A stretch of DNA of 49,188 nucleotides from JANRIC01 sp033765345 (GTDB lineage Bacteria > Bacteroidota > Bacteroidia > Cytophagales > Microscillaceae), in the NCBI GenBank assembly GCA_033765345.1, contig JANRIC010000170.1, positions 1 through 49,188 of the forward strand, in the 5' to 3' direction. Below are positions 7,968 through 15,926 of the stretch, one piece after another. A program made the translations under genes and the position numbers. Positions within the stretch are counted from its first letter, which is position 1. Each line of letters opens with the position of its first letter. Under the pieces are notes generated by a model that was given only the letters and a program-made list of their open reading frames with translations, did no database searches and was not told where the DNA came from.

Positions 7968-8888
7968 ATGGATATAAAAAGCAATATTTCTGAAAATAAA
8001 CCGGGGCATAATTCCGGTCATTTATGGTTATCTTGGCTTATTTTAGTTGCATTGGCGTTGATTTGGGGAAGTTCTTTCATTTTAGTCAAAAAGGGTTTAC
8101 AAGCCTTTTCTCCTCCACAAGTAGCCAGTATTCGAGTATTTGTGGCTTTTTTATCTTTGGCACCCCTGGCTTGGTTTAGCTGGCGTTATGTACCAGTATC
8201 CAAACTGGGCTATCTGTTCTTATCAGGTTTTTTAGGTATTTTTTTTCCGGCTTTTTTATTTGCTTTTGCACAATCCAAGATCAGTAGCCTGATGGCAGGC
8301 ATTCTCAACTCTCTTACTCCTCTTTTTGCTTTGCTAGTGGGTGTGTTATTTTTCGGGCAGCAGGGGAGTCTGACTCGTTATGCGGGTGTAGTAGTTGGTT
8401 TTTTGGGTACTGTGGCTTTGATTTTGGTTAACCGAGGAGGAGGGCAAATCGCTGTAAATGCGTATGCGCTTCTGATCGTGCTGGCAGCCTTGATGTACGG
8501 AATCAATGTCAATCTTGTCAAAAAATACCTAAGTCTTTTACCTCCTTTACACGTATCTACATTGTCCTTATTTTTAGTCGGACCTTTTGCCCTGATTTCT
8601 TTAATGAATTTGAAGGTGGTCCATACCTATCAGCATACTCCTGGGAGCGAAACATCTTTATTTTTCTTGATCTTACTGGGGCTCTTTTCCACAGGTTTAG
8701 GTACAGTGCTTTTTAACAGACTCCTACAACTCACGAGTGCTTTGTTTGCCAGCTCAGTGACTTATCTGATTCCTGTAGTGGCTGTGACTTGGGGTATTTT
8801 AGATGGGGAGCCTCTTACCTGGGCGCATATATTGAGTATGATGCTCATCATTGCTGGAGTATGGATGGTAAACCGAAACAAACACTAA
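7968..8888 (+). CDS. EamA/DMT-superfamily inner-membrane transporter
   Basis: 306 residues from the ATG at 7968; an earlier in-frame ATG at 7863 would add a poorly hydrophobic 35-residue extension. Ten hydrophobic segments are visible in two repeats of five. The first starts LVALALIWGSSFILVKKGL, the canonical EamA opening ('iWGs.f...K'), and the repeat contains SSVTYLIPVVAVTWGILDGE, the family's second signature. EamA proteins export or import amino acids and other small metabolites; the substrate cannot be assigned. A hairpin terminator follows about 100 bp downstream. Confidence 0.85.
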   Translation: MDIKSNISENKPGHNSGHLWLSWLILVALALIWGSSFILVKKGLQAFSPPQVASIRVFVAFLSLAPLAWFSWRYVPVSKLGYLFLSGFLGIFFPAFLFAFAQSKISSLMAGILNSLTPLFALLVGVLFFGQQGSLTRYAGVVVGFLGTVALILVNRGGGQIAVNAYALLIVLAALMYGINVNLVKKYLSLLPPLHVSTLSLFLVGPFALISLMNLKVVHTYQHTPGSETSLFFLILLGLFSTGLGTVLFNRLLQLTSALFASSVTYLIPVVAVTWGILDGEPLTWAHILSMMLIIAGVWMVNRNKH

Positions 8889-8984
8889 AAACTATCTATA
8901 CTAGGAAGTTCCATCAAGGCTAATTTACTTATTTTTTACCAATTTTGCAAGTACCTAAATAATTACGTTTATTTTTATTTATCT

Positions 8985-9020
8985 TTAAAAAACTGCTCAC
9001 AAGGTAGCAGTTTTTTTTTA
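8985..9020 (+). terminator. Rho-independent terminator after the EamA gene
   Basis: The arms AAAACTGCT (8989-8997) and AGCAGTTTT (9006-9014) pair perfectly across an 8-nt loop and are followed by a run of T to 9019. It separates the transporter from the protease gene. Confidence 0.8.
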
Positions 9021-9071
9021 TGTTTATGGAAAGATAAAGTGTTTATAATAAATATATTGTAGCAATATTAC

Positions 9072-10319
9072 ATGATTTTTATGAAAAAAAGATCGGCCCT
9101 TATTTGGCTATTTATATGTATAGTCCATACCAATTATGCACAGAATTTTGATCTAGGGGATATTCAAAGCAGCCTGGAAGGAGTATCTGTTGATGAAAGT
9201 ATCCGTTTTGAAGAAATTGACGACCTGATGTTTGTTCGGATACAGATTAATCAAAGTGAAAAATACTTTCGCTTTCTCGTGGATACAGGTGCACCCACAG
9301 GTATTTCACCCGAAGTAGCCCAAATAATTCGCCCTAAACTCGGCCGAAAAGTGATGGTCAAATCCTCCGGCGCAAAAGATGATAGCCTAGCACTTGTATT
9401 GTTGGATTCAATAAAAATTGGAAAGCTCTGTTTCAAACAAATTGTAGCCTTCGTGACTGATTTCAACCAGGGCGAAATTATGAAATGTTACGAAATCGAT
9501 GGGATTATTGGCGGCAATTTGATGGCTGCCGCTATCTGGCAATTTGATAAATCCAGAAAACAAATCAGGATTACTAAAAACCTCAAAAATCTGGATTTTA
9601 TTCAGAAAACCTATCGGCAAGATATGGGTTTGTATGGTTGGCAGAAATCCCCACTTTTGGATATTAGCCTCAACGACAAAAGAATCAAGGAAAAAGTCAT
9701 GTTGGATACTGGCTACGGAGGGTTTTTTAGCTGGTCTAGGAATACCTATCAGGAGTCTCTCCGAAGAAAAATCCTGGATTCAAGCCGAATATTACAGGGT
9801 AGTGGCACCGCAGTTGAGACCATCTTCGGCAAAGATGCCGATTCTTTGGTATACAATGTGCAATTGGATAATATCAGACTCGGAAAAATCAGATTCGATG
9901 ACCCGGTAGTAGACGTAGACCTTGACCGAGGTTCTAAAATAGGAGTACGTCTTTTAAATCAATATATTATCACCTTAGATTTTCCACAAGGGCAAATGTA
10001 CGCCTACAAAATCACCGACGAAACACCCAAAAAAAAGCTCGAGTCCTTTGGTTTTAGTGCCTATATCCAGGAAAATGATATTTATGTAACCCTCCTCTGG
10101 AACCACTCCCCCGCTTCTAAGGCAGGAATACGCCTCTATGATCGTATTATTGAAGTCAATGGAATTTCTTTCCGAAATATAAATGCCTATAATAAATGTA
10201 CGCTTTTCTTGGAACTGAGAAAAATTTTACACAATAATCAAGAAATAGACATCCAATTTGCTTCCGAAGGCCTAACCAAGACCGCTCATCTCAAAAAAGA
10301 AGTGCTTTTGGGTGATTAA
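9072..10319 (+). CDS. Secreted retropepsin-like aspartyl protease with C-terminal PDZ domain
   Basis: 415 residues. The N-terminus is a signal peptide ending near NYAQ (residue 24); an ATG at 9081 (MKKRSAL...) is an equally good start. Two Asp-Thr-Gly motifs are present, LVDTGAP at 71-73 and MLDTGYGG at 212-214, which would provide both catalytic aspartates within one chain. The C-terminal part (about 325-405) contains NHSPASKAGIRLYDRIIEVNG, a PDZ peptide-binding core. Periplasmic aspartyl protease-PDZ proteins of this layout are common in Bacteroidota; substrates are unknown. The queuosine salvage gene follows on the same strand after 51 bp, apparently with its own promoter. Confidence 0.82.
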   Translation: MIFMKKRSALIWLFICIVHTNYAQNFDLGDIQSSLEGVSVDESIRFEEIDDLMFVRIQINQSEKYFRFLVDTGAPTGISPEVAQIIRPKLGRKVMVKSSGAKDDSLALVLLDSIKIGKLCFKQIVAFVTDFNQGEIMKCYEIDGIIGGNLMAAAIWQFDKSRKQIRITKNLKNLDFIQKTYRQDMGLYGWQKSPLLDISLNDKRIKEKVMLDTGYGGFFSWSRNTYQESLRRKILDSSRILQGSGTAVETIFGKDADSLVYNVQLDNIRLGKIRFDDPVVDVDLDRGSKIGVRLLNQYIITLDFPQGQMYAYKITDETPKKKLESFGFSAYIQENDIYVTLLWNHSPASKAGIRLYDRIIEVNGISFRNINAYNKCTLFLELRKILHNNQEIDIQFASEGLTKTAHLKKEVLLGD

Positions 10320-10327
10320 GTAAAATC

Positions 10328-10356
10328 TTGGATTAACCTTTTATTGTTTAATTTTG
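10328..10356 (+). promoter_or_regulatory. Candidate Bacteroidota promoter for the queuosine salvage gene
   Basis: A -33-like TTG (10328-10330) is separated by 18 bp from TAATTTTG (10349-10356), an exact match to the Bacteroidota -7 consensus TAnnTTTG. The ATG at 10371 lies 14 bp beyond the -7 box, so the leader would be very short. Confidence 0.35.
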
Positions 10357-10370
10357 AATACATAAATTTT

Positions 10371-11336
10371 ATGGAAAAAACCTTTAAAAACAAACTCCGT
10401 GAAGCAGCCAGAAAGGTCATGTCTTTGGCTACTTTCGTAAAAATTAATGAAAATTACCTGGAAGAATACCTCCAAAGTTTAGACGTAAACAAGATCAAAC
10501 ACCCTGAACTTTCTGCTGAAAATCACTTTTTTGGCCAAGAGGAAGCCATGCTTAGATTTTATATCATCCTAGATAGTATCAACTTCGGCTCAGGATATTT
10601 TCCACATTTGAACAAGTTGCCGGGATATTCAGGGTATTTTACCGTGGCAACTCATCTCACAAACGAATGCCTGAAACACGGCGTACCCCAAGCCGAAGAT
10701 TTAATTAAACTTACTCAAGAAGATTGCACCCGCATCTTTCAACAAGACCCCGGCAATGAAGTGATACAGGAATTGATGCAGCTTTTTGCGCAGGCTCTCC
10801 AAGACTTGGGGCATTTTATTACTCAAAGATACCAGGGAGATTTTAAAGCTCTGATAGAGGATGCCGGAAAATCTGCCGTTAAATTGGTGCAAATTCTGAC
10901 AAATATGCCCCTTTTTAAGGATATACAGCCTTACAAAGGTTTTGAAATGCCTTTTTATAAAAGAGCACAACTTACTGCGGCTGACCTAAGCCTGGTGTTT
11001 AAAAATCAAGGATTCGGACAGTTTGATGACCTAGACCAATTGACCATCTTTGCTGACAATCTGGTGCCTCACGTTTTGCATGCAGATGGGATTTTACTCT
11101 ATCGAAGATCACTCATAGAGCAGATTTTGGCAGAAGAACTTTTAATGCCTAATTCGGAGATGGAAGTAGAAATCCGCGCCGGGGGTTTGCTTGCCGTAGA
11201 AATGATGGAAGATGCTTTTGCTCGCAAATCTGAGCCTATCAGTGCCTTAGAGCTAGATTACCTCTTCTGGAATCGAGGGCAAGAGAAATATTATAAGGCA
11301 AGACCCAGACATCGGGCAAGAACAAGTTTTTATTAA
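10371..11336 (+). CDS. Queuosine salvage protein (queuosine 5'-phosphate N-glycosylase/hydrolase, DUF2419 family)
   Basis: 321 residues from the ATG at 10371, preferred over a TTG at 10344. The protein matches the Q_salvage family (eukaryotic QNG1/C9orf64). The C-terminal blocks are FYKRAQLTAADLSLVF, then FDDLDQLTIFADNLVPHVL, GILLYRR, EVEIRAGGLLAVEMM, LDYLFWNRG, and the terminal RPRHRARTSFY. Members release queuine base from queuosine nucleoside monophosphate, allowing it to be recycled for tRNA modification. No queuine transporter or tRNA-guanine transglycosylase gene is adjacent. Length is typical and no residue appears missing. It ends 23 bp from the convergent heptosyltransferase. Confidence 0.85.
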   Translation: MEKTFKNKLREAARKVMSLATFVKINENYLEEYLQSLDVNKIKHPELSAENHFFGQEEAMLRFYIILDSINFGSGYFPHLNKLPGYSGYFTVATHLTNECLKHGVPQAEDLIKLTQEDCTRIFQQDPGNEVIQELMQLFAQALQDLGHFITQRYQGDFKALIEDAGKSAVKLVQILTNMPLFKDIQPYKGFEMPFYKRAQLTAADLSLVFKNQGFGQFDDLDQLTIFADNLVPHVLHADGILLYRRSLIEQILAEELLMPNSEMEVEIRAGGLLAVEMMEDAFARKSEPISALELDYLFWNRGQEKYYKARPRHRARTSFY

Positions 11337-11359
11337 GCATCTAGGGAGCAAGTAGATAC

Positions 11360-12388
11360 CTACTCCTCCGGGAAAGGTATCTCCAGCGAAAGCTCGTTCA
11401 TACACTTAAAATGACCATAAGGGCATTGCTGATAACCAATTTTAGAGCAAGGGCGGCACTTCAGGTCTTTGTTTTCAATGGTCACAAAAGAAGTTTTGTA
11501 TGGATACATCCCCAAAGCAGGTGTGGTGCTTCCCCAGATAGAATATATTTTTTTCTTAAAAGAGGCAGCAATATGCATTAATCCGGTATCGTGGCTTATC
11601 ACATATTTGGCATCACGAATGATTGAGGCTGATTGATTGATATTATACTTGCCACAGGCATTATACCATTGAGTCCGGGTGGCTACTTTGACTGCCCAGT
11701 TTCCCTCTTCTTCTTCTACAAAGTGGTTTTCTTTTTCAAGCGTCTGTATCACTTCATCAGCCAACCGTGCGTCGTGATGATCTCCCAAAAAAACAATCGG
11801 GTAATTGATTTTACGGCAAAGCTCCAAGATTTTGCTAATCGGCATCTTTTTGGTTTGATGTTGCCCGCCAATGGCAAAAGCCACATAATCATCCCCAGGA
11901 AGTATCCCTTTGGGGTATCGTTTTAGATCGTCTTTGCTAGGGATAAAATAATCCAACCCTGCTTGGTCATTGCGGACGCCCAGGCTTTTGAGCGTATCCA
12001 GGTAACGATCCACAATATGTACATCCGGCATGCTATCTATTTTAAAATTTACATACAGCCATTTTTTATAATTAAGCTTATTAAAGCTAAAATTTTTAAC
12101 TTTTAGAGCTGATTTGATGCTCAAAGTGCGAATATTGTGATGAAGATCAATGATATAATCGTATTTTTCGTTTTTGAGCTGTTTGATAAGAGCTAAAATG
12201 CTGTCTTCCAGATAAATACACTTATCAATATAAGGATTACTTTCTATCAACTGCCGATAGTGCAATTTGGTACAGTAATGTATTTCAACTTGGCTGAGTT
12301 GTTTTTTAAGGCATCTTATTACCGGAGTAGTAAGTATAATATCTCCTATGGATGAGAAACGCAAGATTAAAACTTTTATTTTGGCCAT
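11360..12388 (-). CDS. Glycosyltransferase family 9 (ADP-heptose:LPS heptosyltransferase-like)
   Basis: 342 residues. The N-terminus KVLILRFSSIGDIILTTPVI is the GT9 signature, with the Ser-Ile-Gly-Asp loop. The C-terminal domain has the nucleotide-sugar site YVISHDTGLMHIAASFKKKIYSIWG. Near the end lies a four-Cys stretch (CRPCSKIGYQQC... C) also seen in many GT9 enzymes. The reaction is transfer of heptose from an ADP-linked donor to lipooligosaccharide core at the inner face of the inner membrane; donor and acceptor are not certain. No other LPS genes are adjacent. Confidence 0.88.
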   Translation of the reverse strand: MAKIKVLILRFSSIGDIILTTPVIRCLKKQLSQVEIHYCTKLHYRQLIESNPYIDKCIYLEDSILALIKQLKNEKYDYIIDLHHNIRTLSIKSALKVKNFSFNKLNYKKWLYVNFKIDSMPDVHIVDRYLDTLKSLGVRNDQAGLDYFIPSKDDLKRYPKGILPGDDYVAFAIGGQHQTKKMPISKILELCRKINYPIVFLGDHHDARLADEVIQTLEKENHFVEEEEGNWAVKVATRTQWYNACGKYNINQSASIIRDAKYVISHDTGLMHIAASFKKKIYSIWGSTTPALGMYPYKTSFVTIENKDLKCRPCSKIGYQQCPYGHFKCMNELSLEIPFPEE

Positions 12389-12582
12389 AATGGTTGTTTA
12401 TCTCAAAGGATTTCTTAGGAACACGCAAGCATTTTTATTTTGGTTGCCTAACCTTCTAGCTTGGCTAAAAAATAGCCCAATTACTTTCTCTTGGATTGTT
12501 TTCCTTATAAATAGATTAAAGAGGTGCTTGTTAATTTAAACAAAAGAATAATCTTACAGGCTTACTATTCGGAGGTGTATTG

Positions 12583-12620
12583 AAAAAATAGGCTTGCCCG
12601 ACAGTTATTATGGCAAGTCT
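12583..12620 (-). terminator. Terminator-like hairpin downstream of the PolX/PHP gene
   Basis: The arms at 12590-12598 and 12612-12620 form a 9-bp stem with one G-T pair. On the minus strand the stem is followed by TATTTTTTC. It sits about 310 bp beyond the PolX stop, with the MITE (12656-12758) in between. Apart from the hairpin and the MITE, 12389-12931 holds nothing I can identify. Confidence 0.5.
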
Positions 12621-12655
12621 TTCACCAGAAGAAAAAGGAGTTAAATTCCTGATTC

Positions 12656-12758
12656 TATACTCAAACCGAAGTGGTTTTCCGAGATTTTAGCTTTTAAATC
12701 ATTAATAATCAAGCTAATCAATCAAGAAAATCAGGCAAATCACTTCAATCTGGGTATA
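12656..12758. mobile_element. MITE copy 1 (99 bp plus TA target duplication)
   Basis: The 103-bp segment is identical, base for base, to 48315-48417. It begins TATACTCAAACCGAAGTG and ends CACTTCAATCTGGGTATA: 18-bp imperfect terminal inverted repeats, 14 of 18 matching. Each end is flanked by TA, consistent with a TA target-site duplication as made by IS630/Tc1-mariner-type transposases. It has no coding capacity and therefore needs a transposase supplied in trans. It lies in the intergenic space between the PolX/PHP stop and a downstream hairpin. Confidence 0.85.
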
Positions 12759-12931
12759 AAATCTTTTTTAAATTAAGTTTTGCCCATAATTAGCTTATAA
12801 TATTTTTTGTAATTAATTGATAGTCAGATAATTGCATTTGATATAGACTATAGACTAATTAAATGGACTACTTACCTCAGAAAGTCCTCTCCATATTCTA
12901 TTTCGTAAAAACAGGCGACAAGTTGACAAAC

Positions 12932-14623
12932 TCAGGGCTTTTTTTGTAAAAAATATTGCGCTATATCCCGACTATCCAACGTATTGAGGGTAGATTGACG
13001 TTTTAATCCGCCTTTTCGAGCAACCTGGACGCCATAATATACATCCTGAATCCCTTCTGTTTCGTGGGCATCTGGATTAATACTGATTATAATCCCTTTT
13101 TCCTGTGCCTCATAAACCCATCTCCAATCCAGATCGAGCCTCCAGGGGCTGGCATTAATTTCAATAGATACACCATTGGCTGCACAAGCATCTATAATTT
13201 TGGGATAATCTAAGGGATAGGCTTCCCTCCGCAATAATATTCTGCCCGATACATGCCCCAGAATGGTTGTGAAAGGGTTCTCCACTGCTTTAATAATTCT
13301 TTGGGTTGCTTTTTCTTCATTCATTTTTAGACCGCTATGGATGGATGCAATCACAAAATCAAAGCTCTTCAACACATCTGGTTCATAATCCAGTGATCCA
13401 TCCGCCAGAATATCCGACTCGATGCCTTTGAATATCTTAAAAGGAGCAAGTTTTTCATTTAGGGCATCAATCTCCTGGTGTTGTGCCCTGACGCGATGCT
13501 CTTGCAGTCCATTGGCATAAAAAGCGGATTTAGAATGATCGCTTATACCCAAATAACTGTATCCCAACTCCTTACAAGCCAGCGCCATGGTTTCTAAGCT
13601 ATGCTTTCCATCGCTGTAGGTAGAATGTGCGTGTAGAATTCCCTGAATATCCTGCAGGTGTACGAGTTGATCGCTAGGAATGGTTTGAGCCATTTCAAAC
13701 TCTCGATGCCCTTCCCGCCATTCGGGAATGATATAAGGCAGATTAAGTTTTTGATAAATGGCTTCTTCGGAGCTGAAATTTTCTTGATGAGCAATTTGAA
13801 GAAGCGTTTGATTTTCGTGTTTATAGCGTAAATGCTCGCTGGATGCACTGAGAATAAATAATTCGGAAGCAAACTGTTCAGGCCTGCAAATACGAAACTC
13901 CACCCTAAGTCTGGATGCTTTAAAATGCCCACGCCAGGCAAAAAGCCCGGTTTTTTGTTCATCTTTTTGTAAAAAATCACAAGAATCCAACAGTTGATAC
14001 ACCGCATCGGGGTCATTGGAAGCGATCAGCCACTCAATACGGTCGATTAGCTCCGTTCGGCGGCGCATCTGCCCACAAAGGCTGTTTGGTTCGGGTAGAT
14101 GAAACTCTCGAAAATATTCTTCTAGTTGTAGGGAAAGTTTTTCGGCATCAGCATAGCGAAATTTATCCGAATTAGCGAGCTTAAAGAGGAGCACTTGTTT
14201 GATGTTTTCCTGTGTTTTGGCACCAAAACCTTTTACTTGGGCAATTTGGTCATTTTCACAAGCCTGGAGCAGTTGGTCGGTATCCTCGATGCCGAGTTCT
14301 TGCCAAAGTATGCTGATTTTTTTTGCGCCCAATCCGTCAATCTCCAACATATCAATGATGCCAGGGGGTACGGTTTCCTGGGCTTCTTTGAGCTGTCGGA
14401 AAATACCATTGACCTGTGCATCGTGAATTTTGGCAGCGATCGCTTTGCCAATCCCAGGCAGTTTTTCCAGTTCGGCTAGGCTTAATTCGGATACAGACTG
14501 CTCAAGCTTATCGATATTATAAATGGCATTGTGATAAGAGCGGATTTTAAAAGAACTTTCTCCTTGAATTTCAAGGATGGACGCATAAAGTTTGATTTGA
14601 CGAATGATTTCCTGATTGTCCAA
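12932..14623 (-). CDS. PolX-family protein: HhH, degenerate DNA polymerase X domain, C-terminal PHP domain
   Basis: 563 residues from a TTG at 14623, which gives the usual PolX opening (DNQEIIRQIKLYASILEI); an ATG at 14674 is the alternative. The order is helical 8-kDa domain, helix-hairpin-helix (LEKLPGIGKAIAAKI), polymerase palm, then a PHP domain. The PHP metal-site motifs are intact: HAHSTYSDG, ISDHS, GIESDIL, ASIHS, GHVSGR, EINA and NPDAHE. In the palm, the usual GDIDIL (catalytic Asp-x-Asp) reads as IDRIEWLI, and the VDLR strand reads VEFR, so nucleotide transfer is probably lost. The PHP domain in this family is a 3'-5' exonuclease or endonuclease in base-excision repair. It is divergent from the EVE gene. 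Confidence 0.85.
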   Translation of the reverse strand: MDNQEIIRQIKLYASILEIQGESSFKIRSYHNAIYNIDKLEQSVSELSLAELEKLPGIGKAIAAKIHDAQVNGIFRQLKEAQETVPPGIIDMLEIDGLGAKKISILWQELGIEDTDQLLQACENDQIAQVKGFGAKTQENIKQVLLFKLANSDKFRYADAEKLSLQLEEYFREFHLPEPNSLCGQMRRRTELIDRIEWLIASNDPDAVYQLLDSCDFLQKDEQKTGLFAWRGHFKASRLRVEFRICRPEQFASELFILSASSEHLRYKHENQTLLQIAHQENFSSEEAIYQKLNLPYIIPEWREGHREFEMAQTIPSDQLVHLQDIQGILHAHSTYSDGKHSLETMALACKELGYSYLGISDHSKSAFYANGLQEHRVRAQHQEIDALNEKLAPFKIFKGIESDILADGSLDYEPDVLKSFDFVIASIHSGLKMNEEKATQRIIKAVENPFTTILGHVSGRILLRREAYPLDYPKIIDACAANGVSIEINASPWRLDLDWRWVYEAQEKGIIISINPDAHETEGIQDVYYGVQVARKGGLKRQSTLNTLDSRDIAQYFLQKKP

Positions 14624-14690
14624 AGCAATAGAGTTTAAATTTATTCCTAAATTTAAGCAAGAAAATAAATTCATCCTAAAAAAATATTTT

Positions 14691-15113
14691 ATGCAATATT
14701 GGTTAATCAAATCCGAACCGGATGCCTATTCCTGGGATGATCTGGTCAAAGAAGAAGTAGGTGTGTGGGACGGTGTGCGTAATTATCAAGCCAGAAACAA
14801 TCTCAAATCAATGAAACTGGGTGATTTGGCATTATTCTATCACAGTGTTTCGGAGAAAGCGGTCGTAGGGATTGCTCAAGTGGTCAAAGAGTTTTATCAA
14901 GATCCTACCACAGAGGATGAGCGCTGGGTCTCTGTAAGCTTCTCGGCAGTACGTAAGCTTACAAATCCGGTAAGCCTCAAACAAATAAAAAGTGAGCAAA
15001 GACTGGAAAATATGGCTTTGCTCAAGCTTTCCCGTTTGTCGGTAAGCCCCTTGAAGCAAGAAGAATTTGAAGTGATTCTAGAACTATCAGAGCAGAAAAA
15101 TAAGGATGAATAA
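14691..15113 (+). CDS. EVE domain protein (YTH/PUA-like, THYN1 family)
   Basis: 140 residues from the ATG at 14691 (MQYWLIKSEPDAYSWDDL). The KSEPdaYSwddL opening is followed by VWDGVRNYQARNNLKSMKLGD, LALFYHS and VVGIAQVVKEFY. These are diagnostic of the EVE fold, which binds modified bases in nucleic acids. Bacterial EVE proteins are linked to RNA modification, and in fusions to modified-DNA restriction. Here it is a single-domain, housekeeping-type copy of normal length. An upstream in-frame start would overlap the PolX gene and is unlikely. Confidence 0.9.
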   Translation: MQYWLIKSEPDAYSWDDLVKEEVGVWDGVRNYQARNNLKSMKLGDLALFYHSVSEKAVVGIAQVVKEFYQDPTTEDERWVSVSFSAVRKLTNPVSLKQIKSEQRLENMALLKLSRLSVSPLKQEEFEVILELSEQKNKDE

Positions 15114-15184
15114 CCTAATTTTAGGCAAGAGTGAACCTATAAAGATGGTGATATGTTAATCAAACATAAACCAATTTGAAATCC

Positions 15185-15493
15185 ATGCAAACAACCATTA
15201 AGAAGTTTGACGCCGATACGCTGTTGAAGGTCTCAGAAATTTTAAAAGCCATAGCTCACCCCATTAGATTACAGGTTTTAGAGGCTTTGATGGAGCATAA
15301 AACCCTCACAGTAACCGATTTGAAAGACATGACTCATACTGAGCAGTCTCTTTTGTCCAATCACCTGATTAAAATGAAAGATAGAGGCTTGTTGCGTTCG
15401 GTACGTAAAGGAAAGAATATTTTTTACGAACTGGTCGATGAAAATATCTTAAAGATTTTTGCTTGCATCGAGAACTGTGAGCTTTTACTCTGA
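15185..15493 (+). CDS. ArsR-family winged-helix regulator with C-terminal Cys-x3-Cys
   Basis: 102 residues from the ATG at 15185. A compact winged helix with ILKAIAHPIRLQVLEALM (helix 1-2), then DLKDMTHTEQSLLSNHLIKMKDRGLL (recognition helix) and GKNIFYELVD (wing). The only cysteines are C94 and C98 in IFACIENCEL in the last helix, placed like a dithiol or metal site at the dimer interface. The arsenic/cadmium motif ELCVCDL is absent. Two rhodanese genes follow on the same strand after about 90 and 36 bp, so it probably regulates them in response to reactive sulfur or redox state. That is inference from context. Confidence 0.8.
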   Translation: MQTTIKKFDADTLLKVSEILKAIAHPIRLQVLEALMEHKTLTVTDLKDMTHTEQSLLSNHLIKMKDRGLLRSVRKGKNIFYELVDENILKIFACIENCELLL

Positions 15494-15581
15494 GAAGTTA
15501 AATTTTTGACGGCTTCATAGAATCTTTTTCTGCATTATTTCGGTAATTTGAGTAAGATATCACATATTAAAATCAATTTCT

Positions 15582-15890
15582 ATGAGTTACGAAAATGTAC
15601 AAGTTTCGGTATTTAAAGAAAAAATCCAATCCGAACCGGATGCCATCATCTTGGATGTCAGGTCAGAACCCGAACTTAGCGAAGGTTTTGTGCCGAATCA
15701 TACGATGATTAATTTTTTAAGCCCTGATTTTGCCGAAAAGGTAGCCACACTTGACAAAGACAAAGTATATCTGCTGTATTGCAGAAGTGGAGGAAGGAGC
15801 GAGCGTGCCTGCCAGATGATGGAAGGGATGGGTTTTACGAAATTATACAATCTTTTAGGAGGTATTCAGGCCTGGAATCAATCGGAATAA
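15582..15890 (+). CDS. Single-domain cytoplasmic rhodanese (sulfurtransferase)
   Basis: 102 residues with no signal peptide. The rhodanese CH2A-type strand IILDVRSEPELSEGF is followed by the active-site loop YCRSGGRSE, with Cys67 as the persulfide-carrying residue. Single-domain rhodaneses transfer sulfane sulfur to cyanide, thiols or protein acceptors. The PspE/GlpE-like length is normal. It sits between an ArsR-type regulator and a second, exported rhodanese, suggesting a small sulfur-handling unit. Confidence 0.9.
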   Translation: MSYENVQVSVFKEKIQSEPDAIILDVRSEPELSEGFVPNHTMINFLSPDFAEKVATLDKDKVYLLYCRSGGRSERACQMMEGMGFTKLYNLLGGIQAWNQSE

Positions 15891-15926
15891 ATAAAGGACA
15901 ATCATAAAAAGCAGTTTTTTAGGTCT

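Noticed and set aside
12348..12539. Plus-strand 63-codon gene opposite the heptosyltransferase start
   Set aside because: It overlaps a clear gene on the other strand and has no recognisable feature.
12610..12690. Short plus-strand frame running into MITE copy 1
   Set aside because: Only 26 codons, and its end is encoded by the MITE terminal repeat; likely chance.
14624..14710. N-terminal extension of the PolX/PHP protein to 14710
   Set aside because: It would overlap the EVE start on the other strand and adds 29 residues that do not fit the family's usual beginning.
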